Source of the DNA: Brevibacterium spongiae
Lineage (GTDB): Bacteria; Actinomycetota; Actinomycetes; Actinomycetales; Brevibacteriaceae
Direction: 5' to 3'
Length of the DNA: 64,000 nucleotides
Assembly (NCBI RefSeq): GCF_026168515.1
Contig: NZ_CP093443.1
Location: 1,798,001-1,862,000, forward strand
Under the pieces are notes generated by a model. That model made no database searches. It was not told where the DNA came from and was given only the letters and a program-made list of their open reading frames with translations. A program made the position numbers and the translations under genes. Positions 25,271 to 32,195 of the stretch are shown in pieces (positions within the stretch are counted from its first letter, which is position 1; each line of letters begins with the position of its first letter).

Positions 25271-26531
25271 TCGCGCGACGAAGCGCGTCCGGATTCTCTC
25301 GCAACTGGCTGCCGAGAGCGGTGAACAGCTCGGCGCCCTTGCTGACGTCGGAGGCTGACTTGCAGAACGAGTATCTGATCGAGGACCGATAGGCGTCGTA
25401 GGCAGGGCTGCCGGGCCGGCACAGGGCTGGTACGGGAATTCCGATCAGGCCGAACTCACGGCCAAGGAGGTCATTGAGTTCGAAAGCATCGAGATCCGTG
25501 AGTTCCGCGAAGTCCATCACGGTGAAATACCCGGCCTGGGGCGTCGACACCACCGCACCGGGAACGCTGCGACACGCCGGAACGAGCACCTCGGCGCGGT
25601 CGCGCAGTGAGGCACGGTTCTCCGCGACGAACCGGGAGTCACCTGAAAGCATCTCAGCCATTCCGATCTGCATCGGGCCGCTGGCCGTGAACGTGAGGAA
25701 CTGTTTGACCGTCTGGATTGCCTGCCGCACTGTGGGGGAGGCGATGACCCAGCCGACCTTCCACCCGGTGGTGTTCCACGACTTGCCCGCAGAGGAGACG
25801 GTGACGACGCGCTCGGCATCGTCGATGGCGACGGCCGGTGGAACATGCGCCGACTCAGTGAGGACCAGCTGTTCGTACACCTCGTCGGTGAGGACCCAGG
25901 CATCGACGGATTCGGCGGCCCGACCGATGTGGGCGAGCTCCTCGGTCGAGAAGATGTGCCCGGTCGGATTGTGCGGGGTGTTGATGAGGATGATCGCTGG
26001 GCGCACTTCGGCGACGAGGGGGTCGAACTCGGCCCAATCGGGGGCGAATCCGCCCCGACCATCGGGCAGGATCGCCACGGTGTGCAGGCTTCCGCCAGCC
26101 GCTGTGATCGCAGCCGGGTAGGAGTCGTAGAACGGTTCGAAGGCCACGACCGTGCCGCCTCTGGGCAGCAGAGCGAGGGTCGCGGCAGTCAGTCCTTCGG
26201 TGGCACCTGCGGTGTAGAGGACTTCTGCTGGATCGACCTGTTGTCCGAAGTCCCGCTGCCGCTGCTGTGCGACGGCTTCCAGCAGCTGAGGGAAGCCTTG
26301 GCCCGGAGCGTACTGATTGAACCCGGCGCGCATCGCCGCAGCGGTCGCGGCGATGAGTTCCTCGGGCGGTTCCGTGCCGGGCGCCCCCTGGCCGAGATTG
26401 ACCGCGCCGAGTTCGGCGGCCCGCTTCGTCATCTGCCCGTAGATGGTTTCGCCGATCGATCCGTCGGCGTTGGTCAGTCCGGCGGCAGCGGCCATGTCAT
26501 ACCAGAGTTCGCTGCGGTGGATGTCCGGCAT
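25266..26531 (-). CDS. PLP-dependent aminotransferase, class I/II
   Basis: A 421-residue fold-type I aminotransferase. Visible: GATEGLTAATLALL (cofactor phosphate region), NTPHNPTGHIF, and the lysine motif SAGKSWNTTGWKVGW that forms the Schiff base. This form is typical of the methionine/kynurenine aminotransferase (YbdL/DapC-like) group, so the substrate may be an aromatic or sulfur amino acid or succinyl-diaminopimelate; I cannot choose. ATG 26531 overlaps the hisN stop by one base (TGATG). The frame continues upstream only inside hisN. It is the last gene of the doxX-aroA-rsgA-hisN run. Confidence 0.87.
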   Translation of the reverse strand: MPDIHRSELWYDMAAAAGLTNADGSIGETIYGQMTKRAAELGAVNLGQGAPGTEPPEELIAATAAAMRAGFNQYAPGQGFPQLLEAVAQQRQRDFGQQVDPAEVLYTAGATEGLTAATLALLPRGGTVVAFEPFYDSYPAAITAAGGSLHTVAILPDGRGGFAPDWAEFDPLVAEVRPAIILINTPHNPTGHIFSTEELAHIGRAAESVDAWVLTDEVYEQLVLTESAHVPPAVAIDDAERVVTVSSAGKSWNTTGWKVGWVIASPTVRQAIQTVKQFLTFTASGPMQIGMAEMLSGDSRFVAENRASLRDRAEVLVPACRSVPGAVVSTPQAGYFTVMDFAELTDLDAFELNDLLGREFGLIGIPVPALCRPGSPAYDAYRSSIRYSFCKSASDVSKGAELFTALGSQLRENPDALRRAS

Positions 26532-27328
26532 CAGGCGGTCACCTCCGGAGCAACCCGACCGAGCTGATCGAGCGCGGCTTCGTGAAGGAGGGAGTTGCTG
26601 GCCAAGGCATTTCCGCCGAAGGGCCCGGGGATTCCGGCCGTGTTCGTGAAGGTGCCTCCGGCCTCGAGCACGATCGGTACGAGAGCGCCCATATCGTAGA
26701 GGGCGAGCTCCGGTTCGCAGGCGAGGTCGACCGCCCCTTCGGCCAGGAGCATATAGGAGTAGAAGTCGCCGTAGCCGCGGGTCCGCCACAGCGATGCGCA
26801 GAGCCCGAGGAACTCCTCGAAGATGCCGAGGTCCTTCCAACCCGAGAGGGAAGAGTACGACAGCGATGCATCGGCGAGGCTGTCGACCTCGGACACGGAG
26901 ATCTGCTTCGCCGCAGATCCCAATGCTTCGACGAACGCTCCGTGACCGGTTTCCGCCCACCAGCGTCGCCCGAGAGCCGGAGCGGAGACCACCCCGACCA
27001 GAGGCCGGTCGCCGTCGTAGAGGGAGATGAGCGTCGCCCAGACGGGCACACCGCGGACGAAGTTCTTCGTCCCGTCGATGGGGTCGATGATCCAGCGACG
27101 GGACGACTCGCCGTGAGAGCCGAATTCCTCACCGAGGACGCTGTCATCCGGACGGAGCTCACCGAGGCGGTTCACAATTGCCCGCTCGACCGCTCGGTCG
27201 CATTCGGTGACGGGAGTCAGGTCCGGCTTGGTTTCGACGGAGAAGTCCTGGTCCGTGAAATGCGGGAAGCTGATGGCATCGGCGAGATCGGCGAGTTCTT
27301 TCGCCAAGTCGAGGTCGTTCATGCCCAT
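26531..27328 (-). CDS. hisN: histidinol-phosphatase (inositol monophosphatase family)
   Basis: A 265-residue inositol-monophosphatase-fold enzyme. Metal-site motifs are present: GEEFG, IIDPIDGTKNFVRGVPVWAT and ELALYDMGALVPIVLEAGG. In actinobacteria this protein next to rsgA and aroA is usually the histidinol-phosphate phosphatase HisN, the penultimate step of histidine synthesis. Other monophosphate substrates remain possible. It starts three bases after the rsgA stop. ATG 27322 is an alternative start. Confidence 0.87.
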   Translation of the reverse strand: MGMNDLDLAKELADLADAISFPHFTDQDFSVETKPDLTPVTECDRAVERAIVNRLGELRPDDSVLGEEFGSHGESSRRWIIDPIDGTKNFVRGVPVWATLISLYDGDRPLVGVVSAPALGRRWWAETGHGAFVEALGSAAKQISVSEVDSLADASLSYSSLSGWKDLGIFEEFLGLCASLWRTRGYGDFYSYMLLAEGAVDLACEPELALYDMGALVPIVLEAGGTFTNTAGIPGPFGGNALASNSLLHEAALDQLGRVAPEVTA

Positions 27329-27331
27329 AGC

Positions 27332-28396
27332 CTATCCAGTCGTGGGCAGGAGCCTTCGCAGCGACTCCAGACGTGAGACTCCGCCCGGACCCCCCTTGCC
27401 TTCGGCGACCCAGTCATCGAGGCGGCAGCCGGGCGCGTCGGCCAGGTGAGTGCACCCGCGGGGGCACTCGGCGGTGGCCTCGACGAGTTCGGGGAACGCT
27501 GAGATCAGGGTCTCTCGGTCGACATGGGCCAGACCGAAGCTGCGCACCCCTGGGGTGTCGATGAGCCAGCCGTCGTGCTCCAGCGGCAGGCAGACGGCGG
27601 ACGAGGAGGTGTGCCGTCCCCGTCCCGTGACGTCGTTGACGTGCCCGGTGGCGCGTTCGGCGGCAGGGACCAGCAGATTCGTCAGGGTGGATTTGCCGAC
27701 TCCGGAGTGTCCGACGAGGACGCTGATGCGCCCGCCGAGGCGGTCCATGATCTCCGTACCGGATTCCACTGCTCCCGGGTCCGGACCGATGGCCGATTCG
27801 ACGATGTCGACTTCGCAGGCGGAGAACCGCTGTCGGATCTCGTCGGCAGAGCGCAGGTCGGTCTTGGTGACGATGAGCAGAGGAGTGATTCCCGCGTCGA
27901 AGGCCGCGACGAGAGCGCGGTCGATGAGCCCGAAGGAGGGGTCGGGGTCCATGGTGGCCGTGACGATTCCGAGGACGTCGACGTTGGCGACGAGGACCCG
28001 TTCGGTCGGGTCGGTGTCATCGGCGCTGCGGCGCAGCAGGGTCGTGCGTTCGGTGATCTCGACCAGCCGAGCAAGAGTGCCCTCGTTGCCTGAGGTGTCG
28101 CCGACGAGCCTGACGACATCACCGGGCACGATCGCCTGACGGCGCAGATGCGAGGCGCGCACGGCCGTCACCGAGGAGGCTCGCCGTCCCGTCTTCCCGG
28201 CCGTCTTCTGCCGGTGGGCGGAGGACGGAAACTTCCCGTCGTCATCGGCGAGTACGACGCGGTATCGTCCCCGATCGACCTCGGTGACCAGTCCGGACAC
28301 GGCGTCCTTGTGGTCGGGGCGGGTCTTCGTCCGGGGACGTGAGCCGCGTCGGTTCGGTCGGGGACGGTAGTCCTCGTCGCGGTAGATCTTCGCCAT
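27332..28396 (-). CDS. rsgA: ribosome small subunit-dependent GTPase A
   Basis: A 354-residue circularly permuted GTPase that checks 30S subunit maturation. Order of motifs: an OB-fold with RGRYRVVLADD, then G4 (VTKTDL), G1 (GHSGVGKSTLTN), G3 (DTPGVRSFG), and the C-terminal zinc knuckle (CPRGCTHLADAPGC). The G4-G1-G3 order is diagnostic. It starts one base after the aroA stop and is probably translated from the same mRNA. Confidence 0.95.
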   Translation of the reverse strand: MAKIYRDEDYRPRPNRRGSRPRTKTRPDHKDAVSGLVTEVDRGRYRVVLADDDGKFPSSAHRQKTAGKTGRRASSVTAVRASHLRRQAIVPGDVVRLVGDTSGNEGTLARLVEITERTTLLRRSADDTDPTERVLVANVDVLGIVTATMDPDPSFGLIDRALVAAFDAGITPLLIVTKTDLRSADEIRQRFSACEVDIVESAIGPDPGAVESGTEIMDRLGGRISVLVGHSGVGKSTLTNLLVPAAERATGHVNDVTGRGRHTSSSAVCLPLEHDGWLIDTPGVRSFGLAHVDRETLISAFPELVEATAECPRGCTHLADAPGCRLDDWVAEGKGGPGGVSRLESLRRLLPTTG

Positions 28397-28397
28397 C

Positions 28398-29747
28398 TCA
28401 GGCTCCGGGGGTGAGCATGGCTTCCCACAGGTGGGTGAATTCCGGCAGGGTCTTGGCCACGGTGCCGGCGTCTTCGATGACCATCCCGTCGTTGCGCAGC
28501 GCGAGGATGGCTCCGGCCATGACCATGCGATGGTCGCGATACGTGTGCCACAGCGCAGGACGCAGATCGCTGGTGCCTGTGATCGTCAGGGCGTCCGAGT
28601 GTTCGATGACGTCGACGCCGATTCCTGTGTATTCCCGGGTGAGAGCGGCCAGGCGGTCGGTCTCGTGGCCGCGCAGGTGTCCGATGCCGCGCAGCTGCGA
28701 GGTTCCGTCGGCCAAGGCGGCGAGGGCAGAGACCACTGGTGTCAGCTCGCCGACGGCGGACAGGTCGAGATCGACGGCGGAGATCACCTCGGGGCCGGTG
28801 ACATGCAGTCCCTGCCGGTCGAGGACGACCTGCGCGCCGAAGGCTTCGGCGATGTCCCGGAATCCGTCACCGGCCTGTGTGGTGTGTGCCGGCCAGTCCG
28901 CGATGGTCACGGTTCCGCCGGCGGCGATCGCCGCAGCGGCGAACGCGGCCGCGTTCGACAGGTCGGGTTCGACCTGGACGTCGAGTCCGCGCGGCTGACC
29001 CGGTTCGACGATCCACCGTTCGGGTTCGGGTTCGCTGACGTCGACCCCGGCGTCACGGAGGACCTCCAGGGTCATGTCGACATGGGTGCGGCTGGGCACC
29101 GTCGCTCCGGTGTTGACGAGTTCGAGGCCCAGCGGCATGACCGCGCCGGCCAGCAGCAGACCGGAGACGAACTGGCTCGATGCGCTGGCATCGATCTCGA
29201 GGTGCCCGCCGCGCAGCTGTGAGGAGGCGTGGACGGTCACCGGCAGCATGCCGTCGGCGGAGGTGACTTGGCCGCCGAGGCGTCTCAGCGACTCGACGGT
29301 CACCGACATCGGGCGCACCCGGGCCTGTTCGTCGCCGTCGAGGACGACCTCACGGCCGGTCAGTGCTGCGACCGGGGGGATGAAGCGCATGACGGTTCCG
29401 GCCAGTCCGCAGTCGATGGCGGTCGGCGGAAGATCCTCGGCGGCGGTGGGCGAGTCCGCTGCGGTTGCGGTGCCGGGCAGAGAGACGGGTTCGATGTGGA
29501 GCAGATCGCCGTCTTCGTCGATGACGGCACCGAGGCGGCGCAGCGCTTCGATCATCAGCAGCGTGTCGCGGCTGCGCAGCCAGCCCTTGAGATCAGAGCC
29601 GGAGCGCGCAAGCGCGGCGAGGATCAGGTAGCGATTCGTCAGGGACTTCGAACCGGGCACGGAGACAGAGGCAGAGACACCGGAACCGGCGACCGGCGGT
29701 TGCCAGTCGCCGGTCACCGGGGGAGTGTGCGTAGTGATGTCAGTCAA
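28398..29747 (-). CDS. aroA: 3-phosphoshikimate 1-carboxyvinyltransferase (EPSP synthase)
   Basis: A 449-residue EPSP synthase, sixth step of the shikimate pathway. Motifs: GSKSLTNRYLILAALA, GLAGTVMRFIPPVAAL, DLSNAAAFAAAA, GHETDRLAAL and YRDHRMVMAGA. The start is a TTG at 29747 whose first eight bases overlap the end of doxX (stop TGA at 29742-29740). No well-spaced ribosome site precedes it (GGAG touches the TTG), so translation is probably coupled to doxX. GTG at residue 11 is an alternative. Confidence 0.95.
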   Translation of the reverse strand: MTDITTHTPPVTGDWQPPVAGSGVSASVSVPGSKSLTNRYLILAALARSGSDLKGWLRSRDTLLMIEALRRLGAVIDEDGDLLHIEPVSLPGTATAADSPTAAEDLPPTAIDCGLAGTVMRFIPPVAALTGREVVLDGDEQARVRPMSVTVESLRRLGGQVTSADGMLPVTVHASSQLRGGHLEIDASASSQFVSGLLLAGAVMPLGLELVNTGATVPSRTHVDMTLEVLRDAGVDVSEPEPERWIVEPGQPRGLDVQVEPDLSNAAAFAAAAIAAGGTVTIADWPAHTTQAGDGFRDIAEAFGAQVVLDRQGLHVTGPEVISAVDLDLSAVGELTPVVSALAALADGTSQLRGIGHLRGHETDRLAALTREYTGIGVDVIEHSDALTITGTSDLRPALWHTYRDHRMVMAGAILALRNDGMVIEDAGTVAKTLPEFTHLWEAMLTPGA

Positions 29748-30237
29748 CTCCGAGGGCGTTCAGGGCCTGCTTCGACGTGTCTTCGACGCTCGACCACAGA
29801 TCTTCGGCAGCGTGCTGGGTGCGCCACCACAGGCCAGGTCGCCCTGCAGTGTCGACGCTGGCCAGGAGGGCACCGCCGAGCAGAGAGGTGCGGAGGACGG
29901 TGCGTTCGTTGCGCGCCTTCTTCTCCTCCTTCGTCGTTGCCTTCTCAGCCGACAGACGCTCGCCGACGGTGTCCAGAAGGTAGGTGCCGACGAGGATCGT
30001 GGCGCTCACGCGGGGGAACCGGCCGATGGCCAGCAGCGAACCGGCCGCGACCTGGGCGACACCGGTCGCCCGAGCCAGGGTGACGGCGTCGATGGGGACG
30101 TCGACCTGCTTACGGGCCTGGTTGAGCAGCGGACCGACCGAAGCCGCGGCGGCATCGGGCCTGCGCAGACGGTCGACGCCGTTGAGGATGTAGCCGGCGG
30201 CCAACATGGGCCGTGCGATGAGGCGAATAGGAGACAC
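29740..30237 (-). CDS. DoxX family membrane protein
   Basis: A 165-residue DoxX-like protein with four predicted membrane segments. Recognisable parts: RLIARPMLAAGYILNGVDRLR, ATGVAQVAAGSLLAIGRFPR and SATILVGTYLLDTVGERL. DoxX proteins are linked to thiol and redox stress, which fits its position divergent from sigR. GTG 30237 has GGAAGG six bases upstream and is preferred over the ATGs at 30336, 30279 and 30264. A -10 (TATGCT) lies at about 30280-30275. Confidence 0.85.
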   Translation of the reverse strand: MSPIRLIARPMLAAGYILNGVDRLRRPDAAAASVGPLLNQARKQVDVPIDAVTLARATGVAQVAAGSLLAIGRFPRVSATILVGTYLLDTVGERLSAEKATTKEEKKARNERTVLRTSLLGGALLASVDTAGRPGLWWRTQHAAEDLWSSVEDTSKQALNALGVD

Positions 30238-30291
30238 TGTGGTCCTTCCTTCAGTGGCGGGCATCTCAATGGCAAGCATAACTGCTGATCG

Positions 30292-30320
30292 GGGAATAGT
30301 GGGACCTGCTTCCGATGTTG
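30292..30320 (+). promoter_or_regulatory. SigR-type promoter of sigR
   Basis: GGGAAT (30292-30297) and GTTG (30317-30320) with 19 bases between match the known SigR/SigH consensus (GGGAAT, 18-19 bases, GTTG). This implies that SigR activates its own gene. Confidence 0.75.
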
Positions 30321-30383
30321 GAAGGGGTGAAGGCATTCGACGGGCCGTACCCGTCGCGAATCGACAGGCAGAAGGGAAGGTCT

Positions 30384-31040
30384 ATGAGCGCCACTGCCGT
30401 CCTGGAGAGAACGGGCGTACCATTGACTGCGATGACCGAATCAGTCAAAGAAGTCCCCGAAACCGCTGCGGAGAGATCGCAGCGTTTCGAGCGGGATGCT
30501 CTGGAATATGTCAATCAGCTCTATGCTGCTGCTCTGCGCATGACCCGGAATCCGGCTGACGCCGAAGATCTCGTGCAGGAAGCCTACGCCAAGGCATATG
30601 CGGCGTTCCATCAGTACAAGCCGGGCACCAACCTCAAAGCCTGGCTGTACCGGATCCTGACGAACACCTTCATCAACAGCTATCGCAAGAAGCAGCGTCA
30701 GCCGAAGGAGCACGGCAGCGAGGACATCGAGGACTGGCAGATCGCGCAGGCGAACAGCCACTCGTCGTCCGGGGGTCGCTCCGCTGAACTCGAAGCGCTC
30801 GATCATCTGCCTGACAACGATGTGAAGGAAGCGCTGTCGGCACTGCCCGAAGACTTCCGCATGGTCGTCTACTATGCCGACGTCGAAGGTCTGCCCTACA
30901 AGGAGATCGCCGAGATCATGGAGACCCCGATCGGCACCGTGATGTCGCGTCTGCACCGTGGGCGTCGGCAGCTGCGGGAGATGCTTGCCGACTACGCTGC
31001 CGAACGCGGGTTCGTGAGCCCGGAGGGAGGTGCGAAATGA
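30384..31040 (+). CDS. sigR: ECF sigma factor SigR/SigH (thiol stress)
   Basis: A 218-residue ECF sigma factor. Region 2 reads [19 protein letters not shown] and [18 protein letters not shown], then [15 protein letters not shown]. Region 4 reads [20 protein letters not shown] and [14 protein letters not shown]. This is the SigR/SigH group that controls thioredoxin and protein quality control genes under disulfide stress. ATG 30384 follows AAGGG by seven bases; the frame stays open upstream to ATG 30315. It overlaps rsrA by four bases (ATGA), typical of sigma/anti-sigma pairs. Confidence 0.95.
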   Translation: MSATAVLERTGVPLTAMTESVKEVPETAAERSQRFERDALEYVNQLYAAALRMTRNPADAEDLVQEAYAKAYAAFHQYKPGTNLKAWLYRILTNTFINSYRKKQRQPKEHGSEDIEDWQIAQANSHSSSGGRSAELEALDHLPDNDVKEALSALPEDFRMVVYYADVEGLPYKEIAEIMETPIGTVMSRLHRGRRQLREMLADYAAERGFVSPEGGAK

Positions 31041-31306
31041 GTGACGAAGAGTGCTGCGAAAGCGTCAGGACCGAGTCTCTGATGCGCATCTACCACTACC
31101 TTGACGGCGAACTGACGACAACTGAGATCCGTGAGATCTCCGTGCACCTGGAACAGTGTCCCTCATGCCACGACGAGTATGAGATCGAGGCTCTGCTCAA
31201 GGAGCTCGTCCGTCGCTCATGCAGCCACGATCGGGCACCGATGGGTCTGCGCGAGAAGATCCGCCAGAGGATTGCGCTCGAGCAGAACACGATGCCGGGC
31301 ATCTGA
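31037..31306 (+). CDS. rsrA: zinc-containing anti-sigma factor RsrA
   Basis: An 89-residue ZAS-type anti-sigma factor with H37-x3-C41-x2-C44 (VHLEQCPSC). Extra cysteines are at positions 6 and 7 and one in RRSCSHD. Under reducing conditions it binds SigR; oxidation forms a disulfide, releases zinc and frees SigR. In Streptomyces RsrA the redox partner of the motif Cys lies near position 11; here C6 or C7 probably serves, which is an inference. Confidence 0.94.
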   Translation: MSDEECCESVRTESLMRIYHYLDGELTTTEIREISVHLEQCPSCHDEYEIEALLKELVRRSCSHDRAPMGLREKIRQRIALEQNTMPGI

Positions 31307-31323
31307 GGTCTGAGCCTGCAGAC

Positions 31324-31365
31324 GACGAGGGCGGGAAGAGATCAGAATCTCTTCCCGCCCTCGTC
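31324..31365. terminator. terminator between rsrA and bL37
   Basis: A 19-bp perfect stem (31324-31342 with 31347-31365) and a 4-base loop, between convergent genes, so it may act in both directions. Confidence 0.88.
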
Positions 31366-31389
31366 ATTCACTGAACGAATCAGTGCATA

Positions 31390-31464
31390 TCAGCTGTTCG
31401 GACGCTTGCCGTGGTTAGCTTTGTTACGGCGGCGATCGCGACGCTTACGGCCACGCTTGCTCAT
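31390..31464 (-). CDS. 50S ribosomal protein bL37 (24 residues)
   Basis: A 24-residue, very basic peptide beginning MSKRGRKRRDRRRNKANHGK. It closely matches bL37, the tiny ribosomal protein seen in cryo-EM structures of mycobacterial 50S subunits. AAAGGAG lies six bases before ATG 31464, and a promoter (TTGCCC, 17 bases, GATAAT) lies upstream. Its length makes it easy to miss in automatic annotation. Confidence 0.9.
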   Translation of the reverse strand: MSKRGRKRRDRRRNKANHGKRPNS

Positions 31465-31490
31465 AGTGATCTCCTTTAAATAGACGGTTC

Positions 31491-31519
31491 ATTATCTCAT
31501 GATCGTCGGGGCAGGGCAA
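31491..31519 (-). promoter_or_regulatory. bL37 promoter
   Basis: On the minus strand TTGCCC (31519-31514), a 17-base spacer and GATAAT (31496-31491), 26 bases before the start codon. Confidence 0.6.
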
Positions 31520-31580
31520 AGTCGCTGCGAGGCGACAGCCCTCGTCAGCGCGCTGCCTCAGACTGGTCGGAAGTGGAATT

Positions 31581-32195
31581 TCAGCTGTCGCCGAGGACGT
31601 CCTGGACACCCAGCCAGGAGAACCAGCCGCGATGCAGAACGAGCCAGGCGAGGAGGCCGTAACCTTCCTGCGCCGGCAGGTGATCGTGTGAGGAGGCGAC
31701 CTCACGCTGCCACACCGGATGGCCGAGCAGGGGAGTGAAGGTGTCGACATAGGTGATTCCCCGCCGCTTGGCCACGTCGGAGAAGCTCGCATTGAGTTCG
31801 GCGATGCGCCGGTTGCGGTCCCCATCGTGCTCAGGCGGCGGCCCGAGGACGAACGTCGAGACCTTCCTGGCCAGAGCCTCATCGAGGATATTGGCCACAT
31901 CGAGACGAGCCCGAGCCACGGAACGGCCGGTGTCGAGATCTCCCGAACTCAGAGCCAGCACCAGACGGTTGTCACCCTCAGGGGTGAACCGCAGCGACGC
32001 CTCGGCGATGGTGCGGGCGTGGAGCCCGGCAGAATCCTCGGCGGGCACGGCAAGCGGATAGACCTTCAGCCCCGGCAGGCTCGGCAGCGTCCTGGCCGTG
32101 ACCCGACCGACCCACCCGAGGCCACGACCATCGCCGTGGCCGGCGACCAGGGGGCCGCCGACCACGGCGATCGTCGTAGGAACGTCGCTGCTCAC
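31581..32195 (-). CDS. SGNH/GDSL hydrolase-like protein with altered active site
   Basis: A 204-residue protein with the outline of the SGNH hydrolase fold: an N-terminal beta strand into VVGGPLVAGHGDGRGLGWVGRV, then SSGDLDTGR, FVLGPPPE and DHLPAQEGYGLLAWLV. At the GDSL position it reads GGPL, so the nucleophilic Ser is missing. The final block reads DHLPAQEGY instead of DxxHP. It may be a non-catalytic relative. GTG 32195 overlaps the kgd stop by four bases, so it is co-translated with kgd. Function unknown. Confidence 0.65.
   Translation of the reverse strand: MSSDVPTTIAVVGGPLVAGHGDGRGLGWVGRVTARTLPSLPGLKVYPLAVPAEDSAGLHARTIAEASLRFTPEGDNRLVLALSSGDLDTGRSVARARLDVANILDEALARKVSTFVLGPPPEHDGDRNRRIAELNASFSDVAKRRGITYVDTFTPLLGHPVWQREVASSHDHLPAQEGYGLLAWLVLHRGWFSWLGVQDVLGDS

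Noticed and set aside
31036..31040. Apparent frameshift between sigR and rsrA
   Set aside because: It is a normal ATGA overlap of two genes, typical of sigma/anti-sigma pairs.
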